Shown piece by piece: positions 45,659 to 56,742 of a stretch of DNA of 64,000 nt (within the stretch, counting starts at the first letter, position 1; every line of letters starts with the position of its first letter). Source of the stretch: Artocarpus heterophyllus. Taxonomy: Eukaryota > Streptophyta > Magnoliopsida > Rosales > Moraceae. Position numbers and translations under genes: made by a program. Under the pieces are notes generated by a model, which saw only the letters and a program-made list of their open reading frames with translations, did not search any database and was not told the DNA's origin. The DNA lies in NCBI GenBank assembly GCA_025403435.1, contig CM046351.1, positions 25,571,730 to 25,635,729 of the forward strand. Reading direction: 5' to 3'.

Positions 45659-45928
45659 ATATATGTAGCGCCCCATTACGGACATCACAGATGACGTTAC
45701 ATTCATACATTACATACTTATTTGAATTTTAAATGTAATCATAGTTAAGGAAAAATCATAACCAGGATCCATACATACACATTTTTTTTTACAACATTCA
45801 TTAACTTAATCCATAATTTAATTTCACTTTACTATAGAACATAAACTTGCTTTAATAAAATAAATATACTAAATTGTAAAATCATAACTTATTAATCATC
45901 ACATCATTTAAAAGCTGCTTGCTCCTAC

Positions 45929-46083
45929 AGTTCGGCAGGCCGAACTGCGGACTTCGGCAGGCCGGCAGAGGCTCTACAAATCTGGGCTTGAAAACTTTCA
46001 AAGTTCGGCAGGCCAAAAATATGATCGGCAGGCCGAACATTCTTACATCGGCATGCCGACCAATGATGTTCGGCAGGCCGAAA
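45929..46083 (+). repeat. CGGCAGGCCG palindrome cluster, left side of copy 2
   Basis: Six copies in 155 bp, three of them full TTCGGCAGGCCGAA-type or one base off (45931, 46024, 46069), others CCGGCAG, GGCCAAA and ATCGGCATGCCGAC variants. The best preserved cluster in the window. Confidence 0.87.
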
Positions 46084-48347
46084 GAGCCCAAAAAAAAAAA
46101 CTTTAGAAAACTTAATTTGTAAAACAGATTCAACTTTCAAAATGTGGAAGATCAAATTCTTAAAATGATAAAATAAAATATTTAAAACGTAGTTCTTGTA
46201 TTCTTAAAACTTAACTAATAAATATGTCCAAAATCTAAAACTTGATTTAAATCATATAAACTCTCTTCTTGGCATTCTTCTGGTTACAATTCATCGTACT
46301 TTGCTCACACGTCGTTCCATATCCTCCGCCTAGTCCATGATTTTCTTACCCTTATCTGCAACATGACATAAACTTGAATTAGCTAAAGCTTAGTAAGTAC
46401 ATATAAATCTCACAACTTAAAAAAAAAACATTTCATAAACATCATCATCATCATCATATCATAATAGTGCATTTAGCACATTTTCATAAAAACATATTTT
46501 TCATTACATTAATCATATTAAAACTTATTCCATTTTATCTTAAGGGCCCAAGTGTTGCACCATAATCATCATTGTAGGCGCGCCGTCATAAGAGAAGAAG
46601 GGTAACTAATCTTAAACCAAACATGACATCATAACATATCATAGCATAACATTGGTGTGCAACACTTATTATGTGATACATATATATGTAACTTTCATGC
46701 TTTGAAATTTGCCATAATCAAACATGCATAACTTTAAATCATGAAAATCTTTCATAAGAAACCCTTTAAGGAAATTATCATAAAATCATCATAAATATCA
46801 TCATGATCATAATATCAAACCTTATAAAACATATCATGTTGCAGGTGAGAATGTACTTACCTTAGAAACTAGCTTACTTAACCTTATAAGATTTGGTGAC
46901 GACGCCGCGGTCTCGATGTGCTCGTTCCTTTGCGTGTTCATGCCATTTATTCATTTAAAGATACAAAATAAAATTAATACTTATTATCATAAATATAACA
47001 TCCATTCATATTACATCACATATACTTACATTCATTTCTTAAAACATAATTTATAATATGCCTCTGACCACAATCATCAAAATTATCAGCATAAATACAT
47101 TTCTAACATCTATGAATTGAAAACTTAATAACTCAACATTCATACGTAAATTAAAACACCAAATAGGCAGGACAAAGATATCATATACACCTATTACCAT
47201 AATTTTTCTTTAATCATAAAGATTCCATACAATCCAAAACATTCATAAAAAAATGTGAACAAAATAACCTTTAATATATAAGCAGTGAGTTGTATGCATT
47301 TTTCATATTCTAGTAATTAAAATAAAAATTATTTAAACGTTAAAATTCTCATGACAACATATTAACTTATAATTACAGAACTACAAAAATATATTATCAT
47401 CATATAAATTTATTTAATCTAACAAAACATCTCATAATCAAAAAGTCCACCCATTTTACTATTAAAGCAGTTTCTTGACTTAGTCTTACTAAAAATTTCA
47501 TAACACATAACTTACTCGTCAAATCATTACCAAATTTTACAGTCCATAACATAACATATACATGAACATTCTTGCCAAATTTCGTGAAAATCAACATTCA
47601 TTTATGTTATGAACAAAACTCACATTTTCGTGCAACATATACAATCAGCATTAATTTACTATAAGTAGCAAAGAGAAGAAAATTCATAACTTTTCATAGA
47701 AATATCGAAATAACGTGAAACTTGGAGGAATGCTACAAAACACATATATGAACATCTTATTAAAATTTTAGAACAAAATAAAATTCCTAGACAAGGTTAT
47801 GGCAGTCGAATTAAAGAGGAGAAATGCATTTCAGAAACACCAAAAAGAAACATTCTTACCTTAAACAAATTTCTTCACAAACTCCTTCGAATTCAACCAA
47901 AGAAATTTCAATATTTCTTACAAATAATGGCAGGGAAAAAAATTTGAGAGAGTAACAAAGAAGAAAACGTGAAGAGGAGAAAGAGAGAGAGGAAACGTCT
48001 AAGAAAAATAGAGAGAGAGCAAAATTATCGTGAAAAAAGAATGAGAGTAACGTACACAAAAAAAAATGGCTTGACTTTTCCATTATTATCAGAAATTTTT
48101 GACTAATTAAAGGCCACATCACGTGGAGAGTGGAGAGTAATAAGAGGAAAGTCAAATAAATCATCTCATCTTACCATATTCTACCCTCTAAAAATAGGAA
48201 ATCATTTAAAACAATACCAATCAATGCAAAGTCAAACATTTTATTTCCTTAAATGAGAAAATTAATCTCATTAAAGCACCTAATCAATGTAATTATCTTA
48301 GTCATAAATTTGGAGAGATTTCTGTTGACTGCTCGTAAGCTGTCATC

Positions 48348-48474
48348 TGCTTGCCGATTCACCACATCGGCCTGCCGATTCCACAAAGTTCGGCATGCCG
48401 ATGGTTTCCATCGGCCTGTCGATTCTTGACAGACTTTTTGGCCTGTCAAACTTGAAAGTCTGGCCTACCGAACT
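48348..48474 (+). repeat. CGGCCTGCCG palindrome cluster, right side of copy 2
   Basis: Six copies including ATCGGCCTGCCGAT, TTCGGCATGCCGAT, ATCGGCCTGTCGAT and decayed forms, ~250-375 bp from the right end, in the orientation opposite to the left cluster. Confidence 0.85.
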
Positions 48475-48728
48475 GTCCTTAAAATACCATACATTATAAC
48501 ATTTAAGTCATCATTTCATCATAAATAAACATACATTAAAATTAACATGAACACTTGAGCACATCGATTCCATACGATCGTCACCTGTCTTAGCACTTAG
48601 AACAAATAGTTAGTAACATTAAGATCATAAATCATAACATATAATATAAATTATTAATAAAATTAACTTAATGTCGTTACTAACTTAGCATGATTCGTTA
48701 CATCAAAATTGGTGGGTGTTACAACATA

Positions 48729-49317
48729 GGTCTTGTTTGGTAGATTTTCATAGAGAGAGACATCATACACTCTTAAACTAACTACTAATATAATATAATC
48801 TTATCTTAATCTTCATTATCATATATGCAAATGTCTTGTAACGCTTTCATTTCGCCCTCGTTCTAAAAAGGGAGAGAACAAAACATTCCTCTCTGGCCAA
48901 TTTGGCATTGCTATGTTGTGTTGGTGCTTTTTGTGTGTTGTACTGTGCGATGGCCCAGAAGTAGGCTGGTGTTTGGTAAAAATTTTTAAAGCTACTGTGA
49001 GAACTAAAGCAGAATTGCAGGTTTTAAGTAAACTATGTATAAAATTACTATAGAGATGTATAATGATGAAAATAGACATATTCTACTAAACATATTTATA
49101 CTTTTAGTCTTTATTTAATTTAATTTTAAGGTTAACATACGTAATATTTGTACATTAAAGTATTTACAAAAATTGCTTATTAGAAAAATATTAAAAAAAC
49201 TTATAGAAATTAATAAAGCAAATTAAAGATGTAAAAAAAAAAAGATTGTGGCTTATAAAAGATAGCCTTTAAGTAAAACAAAAATCTGATAGAAAAAGGA
49301 CAAAAATGCAAGCCTAT
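48729..49317. other. Intergenic, possible MITE scraps
   Basis: GGTCTTGTTTGGTAGATTTT at ~48730 and GCTGGTGTTTGGTAAAAATT at ~48965 resemble MITE ends, but I found no partners. No gene recognised. Confidence 0.4.
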
Positions 49318-51266
49318 CGTTCGACATAGTGCCCTAAGGTATAAAATGTTGTAATATGTTTTTGAAAATATTTTTATCAATAAAGAATTTATTTATTATT
49401 TATATACCAAATGTTGTCCTCTTTATATTCATTTCTGTTGAATGTATGATAAGCAAACAAAAGTCAAAGATTATCAGTCTAAACCTTTAATAATTGTGCA
49501 TATGATGGACAGATTATGCGAAAGACATGAATCTTATAGGTGATAGTTTAAATCATAATATCCGCAATTGAGGGAATAAAGTTGGGTGCTTTATTCATGC
49601 TAAGATTGTTATGTTGTCTACATCTCTAATGAGAGATCGCTTGTCTTGGTCATCGGAGTGGGACTCCACGAGTAGAAACATTGGTACATTGTCATAAGTA
49701 ACGATGTATTAGATCGAGACAAAAAGTAGAATTAATTTGGTCAATAATTCTGTTTGTTCAAATCAATTCACTTTAGGCAATCATATGTATTGTGTCTTAA
49801 TCCTAAAATGAATAATGAGCCCATATTCTTGACTTATGTCTTTTGATGTATTAAAAGGTGACATGTCACCTTGATTTAATGATAGTACGCATACTGGTAA
49901 GTTGAAGATATAACTCTTGATTGACGTAGACTCGTTATTCATAGATATGGAATCCATAGCTCTTTTGTAGAGTTAATGATATTCTCTTTTATACATTATC
50001 CTGTAATTGAAAAACTAGAGCGCTTAACCATTTGGATACATAGGTGTAACCGAATGGGACATTATCTATGAATAGTAAGTATTTCAATGGTGTGATAATG
50101 GAACGTAAGATAAAAATAATCAAGAAGGTAAAATAGAATTTATCTTTAAGTCGATTATGAATATCTTATAAGGATGTGACATATTATGATATGTTATGGA
50201 TAGTTAGCTTATTGGAGCTTTTGTAATTTTAGATAGTTCGAGAGTGTAGCTCTAAGCTTTTAGTGGAGTAGCGTTAGAGTTGATAATTATTAAATATGTA
50301 TCTAGGATATTGTATTTTATAACTATAAGAGCTTGATCTATATATGTCAATCTGGTCCCCTTTGCTAACTTATTATAATTTTGTAATGATACGGCATGTT
50401 TTTTTCTACATACTGGTAACTTATGTTAAATTATTAGATTGGCTAAAATTCAAGTTAATTGGATTTAATAATTAATGTTAGTTTATTGGTTGGATTTACT
50501 TTGTGAATTAATTTAAGATAAACATGTTAAGTTATTTTCAAAATATTTTTATGGGTTTATCTGTGTATGACTATTTTAATCAGATAACTTTTTATTAGGT
50601 TATTTAAATTTAAATTAAAGCTCTATAAAGGATACTCGGATCAAATAAGATGGGATTTATCAAAGTGGTTGAGATTAGATCAATCAGATCAACTTGAGGA
50701 GTTCGAATTTGGTTTGAACTCTAAGATCGTGACAACACGGTCGACCACACCTTTGTATCACAATCGACCGTGGCAGTTAGAGTTAGAAATGCGTTTCATG
50801 TGTTTTTACTTTGAAGTTGATCCAAACTTGAATTTTGGGACCTTATCTAATAAGGTTTAACCCTAGATCCGAATACTATAAATAAGGGTGATTTATTTAG
50901 ATTATTTGAGAAGCATAGAGTGAGCACTTTAGTGAGAGAAACTCTGAAACTCCCTGAGATTTATTGTTCAATATCAAGAACCTTAACTCTAGGTATTTTC
51001 AAGTGGTTGGAAGGAGAGTCACTGGAGGAAAGGTTATACGACATACAACCACCCGTATTCTGATCATAGACAGAGAATAGCAAAGAAGATCAGTTAGTTG
51101 AGGCTCTTTCAGAACTTCTTCTCCTCACGGATTCCTGTTGTGTTCTGTATATAAAGAGGTTAGAAAGATCTATTATTAATTCATGTATTTAACATGTCAA
51201 ACTTATGTTTTGAAAAATACTCTGATTTAAAATTTTTAAAATTTTGCTACGTATTGTTTTCCAACA
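49318..51266 (+). mobile_element. Old solo LTR related to the element D LTR
   Basis: 1949 bp that align end to end with the D LTR, from CGTTCGACATAGTGCCCTAAGG to GTTTTCCAACA, but far more diverged. There is a TATA-like CTATAAATAAGGG near 50876 at the D TATA position. No primer site or gag follows, and no 5 bp duplication is visible (CCTAT versus CCAAC). Where D has CGGCCTGCCG copies this LTR has a different inverted repeat, CACGGTCGA..TCGACCGTG, at ~50736-50772. Confidence 0.75.
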
Positions 51267-52742
51267 CCAACAACATTAAAAAAAAAAGAAAAAAAAAAGC
51301 ATCTGACTCCTTATCAAGATATCATCTTTTTGAGGCATCAAAAGTATTTTAATTTAGTAATTATGAATTATAATTAAGGTTAGTTTGATAATGTTATTAT
51401 AAAAATGTTGGGTTTGGTGCCCTAAAAGCTGTGACATTGTACATGTTGTTAATAAATAAATAAAATGACATTTATTATTATTTTGGTTGATTATATGTAT
51501 TATGAATACATTTATAAACATCAAGAAAATTCCATGATTATTTATGTGACTATAAATTTAGCATATAAGTGTTATTTGCTTGGGGATAAAATTTATAGAT
51601 AATAATCTAAATAGTCCGTAATAATTAATTAAAGTTTGGGATCTTTAATTAAAAATTACAAGTACGGTCCAATCTCATCTAAAATGAAATAGTCATTATC
51701 CGGACTATTAATGTAGAGACATTGGGTTGGATGTACTTTATATAATGAGATTATATAGGACTGGACCAGATAAATTATGAATCTCTAATAATCATCCGTT
51801 ACAAATAGAGTATTCAAATTTATCACTATGATGATCATATATTTGACAGTCTTAATCCTGAGTATTTATTAGACTCCTATTTATTACATTATGTTTTTTG
51901 ACTTGCATGGTAAGATTTGTCTAAGCACAGATTATAACTTAGCATCTTGGAAACATAAAGTAATAAATGGCTGGGAATAATATTATACAGATATAGAATC
52001 CATTCCTTCCCTATGGAAGTTAGAAAAATAGTTCTCTTGAGTGATAATTCAAGGTTTGAACAATAGAGTGCTCGTTCATAATAAGATTATGAATTAATTG
52101 TTCATTAGAGAATTATTGGAACTCAAGGATAAAGATGTAATAAGAGAGGTGAACGGAAATTGAACCTAGCTCTTATTATGAACTATTTATGGAGGACTGA
52201 CTTATATGTAATGATTATATCAATGGACTACTCGTTAATTTTCTTTGAGTAATTTCACTATAACCTCAAGAGTTCAGTTTCAGTTTTTTAGTGGAGTAAC
52301 ACTGAAACTAATAAATTTGGCACATTAATTAAAGAGTTTGATTAAATGTCAAATTTATTGGAGCTTGGGTTATAGGTCCATAGGTCCCCAATACCACCTC
52401 TGTAACACTATATTGGATTTTTGCATAGAATGAATTATACATGTTTAATTCAGAATTTTTGAATTCTGAATTAATTTTTCACACTTGAATTATTAACGTG
52501 ACACAGAAAAATGTTTTCTGTGACACATAATGTAATATGATAAATGTTATCATATTTAACTGAGCATTAGTTAATTAATTGATCATTGTTAAAATCCATT
52601 CTTAAATAAATGTGATTTATTTTTTAATCGAGTTTTATATATATATATATATATGGTTTTGAACCAAATCTTTTTATATATATATATAAGTTTTTTATAA
52701 TATATTAATATATATATATATTAATATAATATTAAAAAAAAA

Positions 52743-52985
52743 GGAGGGAAAGCCATGAATCAGATTCACGGTTTCCACACTTACACTATATATATATATA
52801 TATATATTAATATAATATTATAAAAAAAAAGGGGGGGGAAAGCCGTGAATCAGATTCACGGTTTCCACACTTACTATATATATATATATATATAAGTTTT
52901 TATAATATATTAATATATATATTAATATTTAAAAAAAAAAAAAAAAGGGGAAAGCCGTGAAACTGTTTCACGCTTTTCCCACACA
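52743..52985 (+). repeat. Three palindrome modules in U3 of E
   Basis: CCATGAATC/GATTCACGG at 52753-52771, CCGTGAATC/GATTCACGG at 52843-52861 (perfect, 1 nt centre) and GTGAAAC/GTTTCAC at 52957-52971. Each is preceded by a purine tract and followed by CCACAC and a TA repeat. The 3' LTR has the same three modules with small changes. Confidence 0.85.
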
Positions 52986-53016
<31 letters not shown>

Positions 53017-53017
<1 letters not shown>

Positions 53018-53039
53018 TGACCGAATTTGATTCGGTCAA
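53017..53039 (+). promoter_or_regulatory. Paired W-box palindrome upstream of the E TATA box
   Basis: TTGACCGAA and TTCGGTCAA face each other across five bases, ~180 bp before the TATA box. A third TTGACCGAA is at 53115. TTGACC is a WRKY W-box core, so stress-responsive transcription is a plausible inference. Repeated in the 3' LTR at ~60432. Confidence 0.6.
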
Positions 53040-53218
53040 AAGCAAAAAAAAAAAAAAAAAAAAAGGCAAAGAAGGTAAGTTGCTTCCTTTTATATATACA
53101 TATGCATGTGTGTGTTGACCGAAAGAAAAACAATTCGGGTAACAGGAAACAAACGAAAAAGAAAAGAAGAAAAAGGAAAGGGAAAAAAAGGGGAAAGAAA
53201 AATTACTAATAGCTCAGT

Positions 53219-53230
53219 TATAAAAAGGGA
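53219..53230 (+). promoter_or_regulatory. Element E LTR TATA box
   Basis: TATAAAAAGGGAG, the same core as in element D, ~385 bp before the LTR end. Confidence 0.7.
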
Positions 53231-53606
53231 GAGATAACAGTTATCTCAGTAATTTTTATTCACATAATTTTTAGAGAGAAAAACTGAGAGTTCTTCTCTA
53301 AAGAAAAAGGTCTGCTATCTCATGTGTTGAGTACATAGCAGATTCAGAAAAGTGTGAGGATAATTCATTCTTGCAGTTTGACGCCCACTCGTCTTTCCAT
53401 TGGTGTGGAGGCCTGGTTTGGAAGATCGTGGTGTCAAAGAGGAAAGCTAGGATACCCTGATAGTCTTCAAAAGGTTAGTAAAAAATTCCTAAAGCTTTCT
53501 GTAATTAAAATTATATATCTATTCCCGATGAACAAAGTTTTCAGAAAATTTTTGTTTGTCAACGATCTGTTCCTTCCGCTGCATTTCATGTTTTAATTCC
53601 AACAAA

Positions 53607-53621
53607 TGGCATCAGAGCGGG
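53607..53621 (+). other. Element E primer binding site
   Basis: TGGCATCAGAGCGGG, one change from the initiator tRNA-Met complement, two bases after the LTR. Confidence 0.9.
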
Positions 53622-54729
53622 TTATAGCATATATAATTTTAATTAAACATGATTTTATTTTGATAATATCATGTTTTTGATGCATGTTTGTGGGCACTTT
53701 GCATCTTTGTTAATTTTTATTCATGTGATGAATGGTTGTTTAATGAAAGGATTTTTGGTCGTTAATTATATGGTCCTTTTGGATTAATAATTTTATTTTC
53801 AGTTTGATTAGATCAATCTGTATAAACCCATAAAGGGGTATAGGCTTTTTGTAATTTATTATTATTATTTTTTCTTCTCTCCTCTCTTTCACTTGCTACA
53901 CGTGGAGCGATGAAGAAAAAGATGTCCATTGGATTTTTTGGCCTAGTTGAGAACTATGGGCCTATCAGATTTCAAAGACAATCTAGCAAATTGTTGCACA
54001 ATAAACCATTTGATGAAGACTACAAAATTGGAGCAGGGAATTATGTGTAAATTACAAGAAGACCCCTATAATTTTATTTTTTTCATTTTTTATTTTTTGG
54101 GTTGTAATTTTAATTATCCAAAAGGACCCGGTCAAAAATTCATTGTTTATTTGCATTTTTATTTTCATGTGATGATTGTGATAACATGTTCATGCATGAT
54201 AACATGTCATCTAGGAAAGTGTCCACTTATAGTTATTGTAATATGACATGCATACGCTTAGCATATTATTTTTATAAAGGAGTTTATAAAATGATTTAAT
54301 ATGTGTTAGTATTAATTTAATGAGATTAAATTAATTAGGTTGGTTTTACAGAAACTTAATTTATTAATCAACCAAATAATGTGAATCTAGTTTTAACAGT
54401 TAAGACTTGGTAAAATTCACATTAATTCTAAGTTATCTAATTTTAAATTGTTTAATATTTGGTAACTTAGACAATTCATAATAAATTTAGATTTTTAGAA
54501 AATCTGGTAATTTATTTAAGTGTAAATAGAACGAGATTCTATTAACACATAATATAATCTAGTAATTAAAAAATTGTTTTTATCTACTAGAATTATGAAA
54601 CATATGATGTTTTATAAGATAAAACACATTTTCTAAAATAATGAGTGGGAGAAGGTAATATGACAATATAACCTGCGGTCTCCACTATTAGTACGACACC
54701 GTGAGATTTAGGTGGCGTCTCGCGACGCT

Positions 54730-55053
54730 TTGATTTCGTCCTCCCTACGGAGGGTGTCCATTTAAATCAATATCAAGGTTGGCTTCCTTGAGATAGGATT
54801 TTATAATGTATTTCAAAATTGACCTACCCTACGGCGGCAATTTTGAGTTAAGTTGTTAAAATCTAAAATAGTGGGTTACACTCATAAAGACATAATTAAA
54901 TTGTTAATTATATCTTGACCAAAATAAACGGTTATTAATAAATATAGAAAATATGAGATATTTTGAATATATTTATTAATTGAGAATGTCTCAATTCAAT
55001 TCATAAATAATTTGACCTACCCTACGGCGGCACTTTATTTATTAAAATTGAAT
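54730..55053 (+). repeat. Four consecutive stem-loops in the element E leader
   Basis: TTGATTT/AAATCAA (54730-54770) around the hairpin CCTCC-CTAC-GGAGG. TCAAAATTG/CAATTTTGA (54813-54846) around ACCTACCCTACGGCGG. TTAATAAATATA/TATATTTATTAA (54935-54979), 12 bp perfect. ATTCAATTCATAAATAA paired imperfectly with 55035-55053, again around ACCTACCCTACGGCGG (54994-55053). Gag starts 146 nt downstream. Same order and spacing as element D 31956-32203. Confidence 0.75.
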
Positions 55054-55198
55054 AATCGTGGAATAAGTAAAATTTTTTTTTTTTGTGTTTTTTCATATGC
55101 ATCACGCATCACGCATCACGTTTACTATTCCAAAACATATATTGATGTTTATGCAACCATTTTAATTTATGCTATTTTATTTATTTATTACAGCGACA

Positions 55199-55849
55199 AT
55201 GTCTAATCCAATCATCGCAATTCTCTCAAATGAAAAATTAACCGGAGATAATTTTGTCAAGTGGAAGAGTAACATGAACATTGTACTAATTTGCGAAAGT
55301 TACAAGTTTGTCCTGACGGAGGAATGTCCTCCAGAGCCTGCTTCCAATGCTCCTCGTAATGTACGGGAAGCATATGATCGTTGGATTCAGGCAAACAACA
55401 AGGCCCGCTGTTTTCTTTTGGCTGGGATGTTTGACGTGCTTAGAATGAAGCATGAAAGCATGGAGACCGCTTATGAGATAATGCAGTCTCTGCAAGACAT
55501 GTTTGGTAAACCTTCTGAAAAGACACGCCACGAAGCCGTTAAGGCAGTAATGAATGCAAAAATGAAGGCAGGGATTTCGGTCAGAGAACATGTTCTCAAC
55601 ATGGTTAACTATCTCCATGAGGCCGAGGTCAACGGGGCTATGATAGATGAAGCCACACATGTGGGGATGATTTTAGAAACCCTCTCCCCTGCGTTCCTTC
55701 AGTTCAAAAGCAACTATTTCATGAACAAGCTGAAATATAACATGACTGAGTTGCTTAATGAGCTTCAAACCTTCGAGTCTATTTCGAAAGAAAAGACTAA
55801 AGAAGCTAAGGCAAATGTTGCAGAAGCTCAACCTTCCTCTTTTGCCTAA
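55199..55849 (+). pseudogene. Element E gag
   Basis: Starts MSNPIIAILSNEKLTGDNF at 55199 (an open frame extends back to 55169, but this Met aligns with the gag start of element D). 216 codons of copia gag, including FVKWKSNMNIVL, ECPPEP and YDRWIQANNKARCF, ending in TAA at 55847-55849. In the same frame a damaged zinc knuckle follows (CFHCGVVGH, then TAG, then KRNC); the TAG is a G-to-A change at a Trp-type codon. Confidence 0.88.
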
Positions 55850-56719
55850 AAGAATAAGAAGAGGAAGGGGACTGAAGAAAGTGGTAAGTCTAAGAATGGA
55901 AGGCAACCTAAGAAGAACAAAAGCAATAACAGCAAAAGGAGCTCCAACCAAAAGAAGCCTAAAGGAAAATGTTTCCACTGCGGCGTAGTTGGGCACTAGA
56001 AGAGAAACTGCAAGAAGTATCTTCAGGAGCTCAAAGAAAAGAACAACAACGGTAAATCAGATTTACTCGTTTTAGAAGCCTGTTTAGTTGAAGATGATTC
56101 TTCACCTTGGATAATTGATTCAGGGGCAACTAACCATGTTTGTTCTTCTTTGCAGATGCTTAGTTCTTCAAGGGAGCTTGCCGACGGGGAACAAACGATG
56201 AGAGTGGAAACGGGAGAGGTTGTTTCGGCAAGAGCAGTGGGAGTTGTTAAACTTTATTTTAGAAATAAGTTTTTAATTTTAGACAATGTTTATTACATTC
56301 CTTGTTTTCGTAGAAATTTGATTTCTGTTTCCAGGTTGTTTGAACAAATGTTTAATGTTTCTTTTAATAATAATTATGTTAATATTTCTAGAAATGATTT
56401 GGATATTTGTTCAGCACATCTAGAAAATGGGCTTTACACCTTAAGGCCCAACGAAAAAGCACTGCTCAATACCGAAATGTTCAAAGTTGAACAACCTAAA
56501 CCCAAGAAGCAAAAGATTTCTTCTAACAATGAAACATACCTATGGCACCTTAGATTAGGTCATGTCAACCTTGACAGAATTAACAGACTGGTAAAGGAGG
56601 GTCCTTTAAAAGAGCTAAAAGTTAGTTTTCTACCAGTTTGTGAATCTTGTCTTGAAGGTAAAATGACTAAGAGGCCTTTCTCTGCAAAAGGCGAAAGGCC
56701 AAGGAACCACTTGAGCTAA
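55850..56719 (+). pseudogene. Element E zinc knuckle, protease and integrase N-terminus
   Basis: Continues the gag frame past the TAA. Lys-rich stretch, the CCHC knuckle split by a TAG at ~55999, protease DSG in WIIDSGATNHVC (~56117), then integrase HHCC in LWHLRLGH and CESCLEGK. Near 56700 the frame is lost in GERPRNHLS and ends at 56719; the rest of integrase is in another frame, so a single small indel lies just before 56719. Confidence 0.87.
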
Positions 56720-56742
56720 TACATTCAGACGTTTGTGGTCCA

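Larger units (their letters stand above)
45664..48723 (-). mobile_element. Long LTR-type unit (TGTAACACCC family), probable solo LTR, copy 2
   Basis: 3060 bp from TGTAGCGCCCCATTACGG to GGTGGGTGTTACA, flanked by ATATA (45659-45663) and ACATA (48724-48728), 4 of 5 identical. Aligns with copy 1 along its length, for example around ATCTGCAACATGACATAAA, GTGACGACGCCGC and TTTGGAGAGATTTCTG. No primer site, purine tract or pol sequence. Both subterminal regions carry clusters of the CGGCAGGCCG palindrome in mutually inverted orientation. Confidence 0.7.
51406..53604 (+). repeat. Element E 5' LTR
   Basis: 2199 bp. U3 carries three tandem modules (TA microsatellite, A tract, palindrome, CCACAC) at ~52680-52985, then a W-box palindrome at 53017-53039 and the TATA box at 53219. 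U5 ends before TGGCATCAGAGCGGG. Confidence 0.93.

Noticed and set aside
40099..48474. Palindrome clusters as a CRISPR array or satellite
   Set aside because: Irregular spacing, both orientations, plant nuclear context, confined to transposable elements.
53027..53209. Lys-rich small protein, repeated at 60432-60626
   Set aside because: Low-complexity A-rich DNA in the element E LTR; composition, not a gene.
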